64,000 bases of DNA from an uncultured Pelagibacteraceae bacterium. GTDB lineage: Bacteria > Pseudomonadota > Alphaproteobacteria > Pelagibacterales > Pelagibacteraceae. Positions 58,903-64,000 of the stretch are shown piece by piece. The stretch lies in contig CACOTF010000001.1 of NCBI GenBank assembly GCA_902630065.1, positions 62,001-126,000 on the forward strand, read 5' to 3'. The notes below the pieces were generated by a model that saw only the letters and a program-made list of their open reading frames with translations, was not told where the DNA came from and ran no database searches. Position 1 is the stretch's first letter. Every line of letters begins with the position of its first letter. The position numbers were made by a program, and so were the translations under genes.

Positions 58903-59798
58903 TGCACTTTGTTGAAAAAAAACCTGATGAGAAAAGAATTGACTTAGATAATAAACTAAAATCAAATAAAATTTTAAGAATACCAGGTGCATATAATCCA
59001 TTAACAGCAAAAGTTATTGAAGAAATTGGATATGATGGAGTTTATGTATCTGGAGGTGTTATGTCTAATGATTTGGGTTATCCAGATATAGGATTAACAA
59101 CTCTTAATGATGTCAGTAACAGATCGAAACAAATTGCACGTGTTACAAATCTTCCAACAATTGTTGATGTCGATACAGGTTTTAAATCTTGTAAAGAAAC
59201 TGTTCAAACATTTGAAAATTTTGGTATTTCAGCAATTCATTTAGAAGATCAGATAGAACAAAAAAGATGTGGCCATCTAGACAATAAAGAATTGATATCA
59301 AAAGAGGATATGACAAAAAAAATTAAAGAATGTGTAGAAGCAAGATCAGATAAACAATTTAAAATCATTGCACGTTCCGATGCTAAAAGTGTAGAGGGTA
59401 TTGATAAAATGATTGATCGTTGCAAATCTTATATTGATGCTGGTGCAGAAATTATTTTTCCAGAAGCATTAAAAGATGAAACTGAGTTTGAAAAAGTTAG
59501 AAAATCACTAGATTGTTATCTTTTAGCCAATATGACTGAGTTTGGTAAATCGAAGTTGCTAGATTTTAAAAAATTAGAGGAGCTTGGTTACAATATTGTA
59601 ATTTATCCAGTTACTACACAAAGATTAGCGATGAAAAGTGTTGAAGATGGTCTACGTGCCATTTTTGCGGATGGACATCAAAATAATATTATAGATAAGA
59701 TGCAAACTAGAAAAAGATTATATGATCTAGTTGAGTATGAAAAATACAACTCTTTAGACGAAAAAATATATAATTTTAGTACTGAGGGACATGAATAA
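58902..59798 (+). CDS. prpB: 2-methylisocitrate lyase PrpB
   Basis: A 298-residue PEP mutase/isocitrate lyase-superfamily enzyme that cleaves 2-methylisocitrate into pyruvate and succinate. The catalytic loop KRCGH is at 121-125 with C123; metal-binding aspartates are in VDVDTGF (89-91); IIARSDAKSVEG and ANMTEFGKS are family signatures. It starts with GTG, which overlaps the prpD TAG by one base. One-base overlap with prpC. Confidence 0.94.
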   Translation: MHFVEKKPDEKRIDLDNKLKSNKILRIPGAYNPLTAKVIEEIGYDGVYVSGGVMSNDLGYPDIGLTTLNDVSNRSKQIARVTNLPTIVDVDTGFKSCKETVQTFENFGISAIHLEDQIEQKRCGHLDNKELISKEDMTKKIKECVEARSDKQFKIIARSDAKSVEGIDKMIDRCKSYIDAGAEIIFPEALKDETEFEKVRKSLDCYLLANMTEFGKSKLLDFKKLEELGYNIVIYPVTTQRLAMKSVEDGLRAIFADGHQNNIIDKMQTRKRLYDLVEYEKYNSLDEKIYNFSTEGHE

Positions 59799-60922
59799 TG
59801 AGTGAAGAAGTAAAAAAAGGTTTATTAGGAATTGTTGTTGATGAAACAGAAGTTTCTAAAGTTATGCCTGAGATTAACTCATTAACTTATAGGGGTTATG
59901 CTGTTCAAGATTTGTGTGAATTTTGTAGATTTGAAGAAGCTGCATATCTTATTTTAAAGGGTGATTTACCAAACAGTATAGAGCTAAGACAATTTGAAAA
60001 AATTGAACGAGGACATAGGGATTTATCGAAAAATCTTTACGAGATAATTAAACACATGCCAAAGAAATCTCATCCTATGGATGTTGCTAGAACAGCGGTT
60101 AGCGTAATGGGATTAGAAGATAAAGAAACCACAGATAATTCTCAGGAAGCAAACACAAGAAAAGCTTTAAGAATTTTAGCTAAAACTCCAACTGCTTTAG
60201 CAGCGTTTTATAGAATTCGAAAAGGCAAAAAGATTATTAAACCAAAAAAAGAACTGACTTTTGCAGAAAACTTTTTTTATATGTGTTTTGGAAAGGTTCC
60301 TCAAAAAGAAATCGTAAAAGCATTTGATGTATCTTTAATTTTATACGCAGAACACAGTTTTAATGTTTCAACTTTTACTGCTAGAACAATAACAAGTAGT
60401 TTGTCTGATATTCATGGCGCTATAACAGGTGCTATAGCTAGTTTAAAAGGACCATTACATGGTGGAGCCAATGAAGAAGTTATGCATATGATGAATAAAA
60501 TCAAAAAGCCTGAGAATGCCTTAAAATGGATCAATAATGCCTTAAAGAAAAAAGAGGTTGTGATGGGTTTTGGGCATAGAGTTTATAAAAGTGGTGACTC
60601 TAGAGTTCCAACCATGAAAGAGTATTTCAAAAAAGTTGCTAAAATCAAAAAAGATAAAAAGTTTTTAAAGATTTACGATATTGTTGAAAAAGTAATGATC
60701 AGTAAAAAGAATATTCATCCAAATGTAGATTACCCAACAGGACCTACTTATCATTTAATGGGTTTTGATACAGATTTCTTTACACCAATATTTGTAATTT
60801 CAAGAATTACTGGTTGGTCAGCTCATATAATGGAACAACATTCATCTAATAAATTAATTAGACCATTAGCTAAATATAAAGGAAGTAAATACAGAAAAGT
60901 AATGCTTTTGAACCAAAGATAG
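59798..60922 (+). CDS. prpC: 2-methylcitrate synthase PrpC
   Basis: A 374-residue citrate-synthase-family enzyme. The catalytic triad is H221 in GPLHGGANE, H260 in GFGHRVY and D311 in NVDYPTGPTY. The short length, the N-terminal LTYRGYAVQDLCEF phrase and the operon partners favour propionyl-CoA condensation with oxaloacetate over the main TCA citrate synthase. No prpE or acs is adjacent, so propionyl-CoA may come from amino-acid or odd-chain breakdown. Confidence 0.93.
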   Translation: MSEEVKKGLLGIVVDETEVSKVMPEINSLTYRGYAVQDLCEFCRFEEAAYLILKGDLPNSIELRQFEKIERGHRDLSKNLYEIIKHMPKKSHPMDVARTAVSVMGLEDKETTDNSQEANTRKALRILAKTPTALAAFYRIRKGKKIIKPKKELTFAENFFYMCFGKVPQKEIVKAFDVSLILYAEHSFNVSTFTARTITSSLSDIHGAITGAIASLKGPLHGGANEEVMHMMNKIKKPENALKWINNALKKKEVVMGFGHRVYKSGDSRVPTMKEYFKKVAKIKKDKKFLKIYDIVEKVMISKKNIHPNVDYPTGPTYHLMGFDTDFFTPIFVISRITGWSAHIMEQHSSNKLIRPLAKYKGSKYRKVMLLNQR

Positions 60923-60970
60923 GTCTAATTTACTCATTTAAAAATATTTAATCATTGCCATATATATTGT

Positions 60971-61633
60971 ATGGAAAATCTAAATAGACATCATAAACCC
61001 CAAGACTTGAGTGATAGGATTGCTTTTGGCTTCACAAAATTTTTAAGATTCTTAGCTGACACTTTTTTTAAAAAAAAATATGGGCATAGAGCTGTTGTTT
61101 TAGAAACCGTAGCAGCTGTTCCTGGTATGGTAGCTGGAATGTTACTTCACCTAAAATCTTTAAGAAAAATGCAAGATGATAAAGGTTGGATCAAAATTCT
61201 ATTAGATGAAGCTGCAAATGAAAGAATGCATTTAATGACTTTTATTAAAATTGCAAAACCTACGTTTGTAGAAAGATTAATTATAATGATTGCACAATTT
61301 ATATTTATTTTGATGTATCTATTTATATATTTAATTTCACAAAAGACGGCTCATAGAATTGTTGGGTATTTTGAAGAAGAAGCGGTCATAAGCTACACTG
61401 AGTACCTAAATGAAATTGAAGAGGGTAAAATTGAAAATATTAAGGCTCCAGAGATAGCAATAAATTACTGGAACCTTCCGTTAAATTCTAGATTGAAAGA
61501 TGTTGTAAAGGTTATTAGAGATGACGAAGCTGGACATAGAGATGTTAACCACAGTTTTGCGGATATTTTGAATGATAAAAAAAATAAAAAAGTTTTTGAA
61601 GAGGAGGATGAAAAAGAAAAAGAAAAAATTTAA
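60971..61633 (+). CDS. Alternative oxidase (cyanide-insensitive ubiquinol oxidase)
   Basis: A 220-residue di-iron ubiquinol oxidase. Iron ligands are seen as E45 in LETVAAVPGM, E84 and H87 in NERMH, a glutamate of FEEEA (probably E135), and E186 and H189 in RDDEAGH. Y142 in SYTEYL matches the conserved tyrosine. A hydrophobic stretch at 102-123 is the membrane-binding part. It passes electrons from ubiquinol to oxygen without pumping protons. It lies 48 bases after prpC and 15 before a flavin oxidoreductase gene. The acidic/lysine tail after 205 is not part of the fold. Confidence 0.95.
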   Translation: MENLNRHHKPQDLSDRIAFGFTKFLRFLADTFFKKKYGHRAVVLETVAAVPGMVAGMLLHLKSLRKMQDDKGWIKILLDEAANERMHLMTFIKIAKPTFVERLIIMIAQFIFILMYLFIYLISQKTAHRIVGYFEEEAVISYTEYLNEIEEGKIENIKAPEIAINYWNLPLNSRLKDVVKVIRDDEAGHRDVNHSFADILNDKKNKKVFEEEDEKEKEKI

Positions 61634-61648
61634 GACATAAAAGTCTAT

Positions 61649-62257
61649 ATGAAAAAAATATTTATTGCTTACGGTCATCATAACACTAACAATTCATTTA
61701 ATGCTGCAATTAGAGATACATTTATAGAAGAAGCAAAAAAACTAGGCCATACAATCGATCTACTAAATCTTTTTGAAGAAAAAGAACAATTACCTTTTTA
61801 TAATCAAAATGTTAATCCGCCACCAAAACTTGTTTTAGATTATAGAAAGAGACTAGAAGAATGTGATGTTATGATGTTAATTGGTAGTTGCCATAATTTA
61901 AGGTTAAATGCAATTTTAGAGAATTGGGTTGATTGGGTATTACATCCAAAGTGGTTCTTTTCTTATAGATCTTTAATTCCAGGGAATAAATATTTTAAAA
62001 ATTATGGCTACCCTGTGCCAGGTGCTATGAAAGGTAAGCTTGGAATTGTATCTATCACTTATGGTGGGCCAATGATAAGTTATCAAAGTTTCTCTATATT
62101 TGACAATATTCCTTTTAGAAGAATTAAGAAAATTGTTTTCAAATTAGGTGGATTAAAAACTAAATATATTAGATTTTATTCAGTGTTACCTAATATGGAA
62201 AAAAAAGTATTTGATAAACATATGCAAAGAGTCAGAAAGTTAGTTAAAAGCTTATAA
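61649..62257 (+). CDS. NAD(P)H:quinone oxidoreductase-like flavoprotein
   Basis: A 202-residue flavodoxin-like-fold protein of the NQO1/KefF/MdaB group. KKIFIAYGHHNTNNSFNAA opens the flavin-phosphate loop; NWVDWVLHPKWFF and GKLGIVSITYGGP are the flavin- and quinone-side segments of this family. Such proteins reduce quinones or related electrophiles by two electrons from NAD(P)H. It follows the alternative oxidase by 15 bases on the same strand. The last six bases overlap the end of the opposite gene. Substrate not shown by sequence. Confidence 0.8.
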   Translation: MKKIFIAYGHHNTNNSFNAAIRDTFIEEAKKLGHTIDLLNLFEEKEQLPFYNQNVNPPPKLVLDYRKRLEECDVMMLIGSCHNLRLNAILENWVDWVLHPKWFFSYRSLIPGNKYFKNYGYPVPGAMKGKLGIVSITYGGPMISYQSFSIFDNIPFRRIKKIVFKLGGLKTKYIRFYSVLPNMEKKVFDKHMQRVRKLVKSL

Positions 62258-62554
62258 AACTACTTCAAAACCCTCAAAATTTGGTGCTCCTAAATATAAA
62301 TCTTTATGCTGACCTGCATTTTTATGAGCTAATTTAAACTCTTCTGATTTAGTCCAGTTAATAAAATCAGCTTTTGAATTCCAAATACTATGTGAGGCAT
62401 ATAAAGAAAATTCATCGGTTTTTTCTCCTTTGACTAAATTAAATTTCTTAAAACCAGGTACTTCACTGAGGTGAGTATCACGCTCTCTCCAAACTTTCTC
62501 AAATTCCTTTTCCTTACCAGGAACAATCTTAAATCTATTCATTGCTATGTACAT
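62252..62554 (-). CDS. Antibiotic biosynthesis monooxygenase-fold protein (HmoA/IsdG-like)
   Basis: A 100-residue dimeric alpha/beta-barrel protein. MNRFKIVPGKEKEFEKVWRER at the start, SIWNSKADFINWTKSEEFKLAH in the middle and the closing strand fit the ABM family, and the asparagine and tryptophans resemble heme-degrading monooxygenases such as HmoA. Heme breakdown would release iron; other members act on quinols. It is two bases after the nitroreductase gene and overlaps the opposite flavoprotein gene by six bases. Function within the family is uncertain. Confidence 0.72.
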   Translation of the reverse strand: MYIAMNRFKIVPGKEKEFEKVWRERDTHLSEVPGFKKFNLVKGEKTDEFSLYASHSIWNSKADFINWTKSEEFKLAHKNAGQHKDLYLGAPNFEGFEVVL

Positions 62555-62556
62555 AA

Positions 62557-63126
62557 TTATAGATAAGAAATTACTTTCTGAGGATCAGGCCTTCTTCTTT
62601 CTGTTGGCTCCTCTGCTTTATGTCCGATGTAAATAAAGCCAGATATTTGGTCTTTATCTAATCTACCACCTAAATACTCTAGCATTTTATTATTGTACGA
62701 GTACCACTCTGTTAACCATTGTGCAGCATAACCTAGCGATTGAGCGCATGATAATAAATTCATACACACAGCTCCTGAAGAGAGAGCCATTTCCCATTTT
62801 GAAATTTTTGGGTGATCAACAGGTGTTGATAAAACTGCTAGAACAACAGATGCTCTTTGTAGTCTTTTTGATTCAATTTCGAGCATGTCATCACTTGCTT
62901 GAGGATTTATTTTTTTAAACTCTGATAGTATCACTTCCTCATCAGTGATTTTTAATTTTTCACCTTTAATAATTTTTATTTTCCAAGGATTTAACGCTCC
63001 ATGATCTGGAACCCTTATTCCTGCTTTAACAATTAGATCTATGTGCTCATCCTTAATCGGATGATTTTTCATTTTTTTTGCTAAAACAGATCTTCTATTT
63101 AAATAAAAGTTATCACTTGCGCCCAT
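62557..63126 (-). CDS. Nitroreductase family protein (YdjA-like)
   Basis: A 189-residue FMN-dependent oxidoreductase. The N-terminal FMN phosphate site is NRRSVLAKK (about 10-18); GIRVPDHGALNPWKI is the family's proline/histidine region; GYAAQWLTEW and GFIYIGHKAE are near the C-terminus. The length matches the small YdjA group. Natural substrates of this group are poorly known. It lies between nrdB (32 bases) and the ABM-fold gene (two bases) and may be co-transcribed with either. Confidence 0.85.
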   Translation of the reverse strand: MGASDNFYLNRRSVLAKKMKNHPIKDEHIDLIVKAGIRVPDHGALNPWKIKIIKGEKLKITDEEVILSEFKKINPQASDDMLEIESKRLQRASVVLAVLSTPVDHPKISKWEMALSSGAVCMNLLSCAQSLGYAAQWLTEWYSYNNKMLEYLGGRLDKDQISGFIYIGHKAEEPTERRRPDPQKVISYL

Positions 63127-63158
63127 TCATTTATCTTTCTTCCGCACATGTGTTTTTA

Positions 63159-64000
63159 TCAACTAAAAGCGTCTATCCAGTTACCTTGTGTAGATGCTTT
63201 TGAATATTCTGTGGCTCTACCTTCAAAGAAGTTCATATGCTCTACTGCATTTAACATCGTGTCTAACCATGTTAATGGATTTTTCTGAACATCATATATT
63301 GGCTCAAGACCTAACTGAGTTAATCTTCTATTACCAATGAACCTAATGTAATCTTTAACTTCTTGAGCAGTTAAACCTTGCATTGGACCCATTTCAAAAG
63401 CTAGATCAATAAATGCATCTTCATGTTCAATTATAGTTCTGCAAGCTTCATAAAGTTCTTTTTTAAGTTTTGGTGTCCAAATCTCAGGGTTCTCTTTAAT
63501 GAACTCCTTAAAAATTCTAATCATAGAATTGCAATGAAGGGTTTCATCTCTTACTGACCAAGTAACTATCTGACCCATTCCTTTGAGTTTGTTATGTCTT
63601 GGAAAGTTTAATAAAATTGCAAAACTTGCAAATAACTGAAGACCTTCTGTAAAGGCACTAAATACTGCAACAGTTTTTGCGATATCTTCTTTTGAGTTTA
63701 CATTAAAGTTTTGCATGTAATCATATTTATCTTTCATCTCTTTGTATTTCATAAATGCAGAATATTCAGACTCTGGCATTCCAATAGTATCTAATAGATG
63801 TGAATAAGCTGCTACATGGACTGTCTCCATAGAAGCAAATGCTGTCATCATCATTAAAACTTCTGTAGGTTTAAATACGGTTGTGTAATGTCTTAAATAA
63901 CAGTTATTAACTTCAACATCTGCTTGAGTAAAAAATCTAAAAATTTGGGTTAATAAATTTTTTTCTGACTCTGAAAGATTTTTTTGCCAATCTCTTACAT
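63159..64000 (-). CDS. nrdB: Ribonucleotide reductase beta subunit, class Ia (partial, N-terminus outside)
   Basis: The frame is open to the window edge, so 280 codons are present and the N-terminus is missing. The visible part begins VRDWQKNLSESEKN. Di-iron ligands are seen in FTQADVEVN (D84 equivalent), SMETVHVAAY (E115, H118 equivalents), FTEGLQLF and RDETLHC. The tyrosine seven residues after the E115 equivalent is the radical Y122 equivalent, so it is a tyrosyl-radical enzyme. It reduces ribonucleotides with NrdA, which should lie upstream outside the window. Confidence 0.95.
   Translation of the reverse strand, partial: VRDWQKNLSESEKNLLTQIFRFFTQADVEVNNCYLRHYTTVFKPTEVLMMMTAFASMETVHVAAYSHLLDTIGMPESEYSAFMKYKEMKDKYDYMQNFNVNSKEDIAKTVAVFSAFTEGLQLFASFAILLNFPRHNKLKGMGQIVTWSVRDETLHCNSMIRIFKEFIKENPEIWTPKLKKELYEACRTIIEHEDAFIDLAFEMGPMQGLTAQEVKDYIRFIGNRRLTQLGLEPIYDVQKNPLTWLDTMLNAVEHMNFFEGRATEYSKASTQGNWIDAFS

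Overview
The window is a 64 kb piece of an AT-rich, very compact alphaproteobacterial chromosome. It most resembles the marine SAR11 clade (Pelagibacterales, Candidatus Pelagibacter-like). The reasons are the low GC, lysine/asparagine/isoleucine-rich proteins, gene junctions that mostly overlap by 1-4 bases or are a few bases apart, the alphaproteobacterial ribosomal gene order (secY-adk-rpsM; tRNA-Tyr-tRNA-Gly-tuf-tRNA-Trp-secE), and a small-genome gene set. The assignment rests on gene content and style; no database search was run. No insertion sequence, prophage, CRISPR array, integrase or rRNA gene was seen. No stretch over 300 bases lacks a gene.

Layout. 1-594: the 3' end of topA and a RidA-family gene. 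595-2696: ugd and galU (UDP-glucuronate supply). 2731-6491: panC, mgtE, lipB and an RluC-type pseudouridine synthase. 6502-35010: one uninterrupted minus-strand run, read from 35010 downward: tRNA-Tyr, tRNA-Gly, tuf, tRNA-Trp, secE, nusG, rplKAJL, rpoBC, rpsLG, fusA, then the S10, spc and alpha ribosomal clusters with secY, adk and rpoA, ending at rplQ and the pseudouridine synthase. L30 (rpmD) is absent from its usual place between S5 and L15. 35150-36862: rlmB, tRNA-Thr, nadK and tRNA-Leu. 36907-40364: a minus-strand operon of a CinA-type protein, a gamma-glutamylcyclotransferase-like protein, AzlC, AzlD and a COG4091-like dehydrogenase. 40387-47594: a nine-gene plus-strand operon sfsA-map-purB-purC-purS-purQ-purL-bolA-grxD. 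47595-56596: minus-strand rpsD, trmJ-like, citramalate synthase, cysS, nadE, class II DAHP synthase, glmS and a GlmU reduced to its acetyltransferase half. 56666-60922: gph and the methylcitrate-cycle genes prpD-prpB-prpC. 60971-64000: an alternative oxidase next to an NAD(P)H:quinone reductase-like flavoprotein, then a small monooxygenase-fold protein, a nitroreductase, and nrdB running off the end.

How it works together. Most of the window is core information processing (transcription, translation, tRNA, ribosome maturation) plus purine, NAD(P), amino-sugar, aromatic and isoleucine biosynthesis. The more individual parts are the respiratory bypass candidate (alternative oxidase plus quinone reductase) downstream of propionate catabolism, the CinA/GGCT/AzlCD/COG4091 operon, the half-length GlmU, and nadK placed directly between two tRNA genes with its likely ribosome-binding site inside the tRNA-Leu acceptor stem. 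All six convergent gene junctions have no spare base between the genes, so conventional intrinsic terminators cannot sit there.
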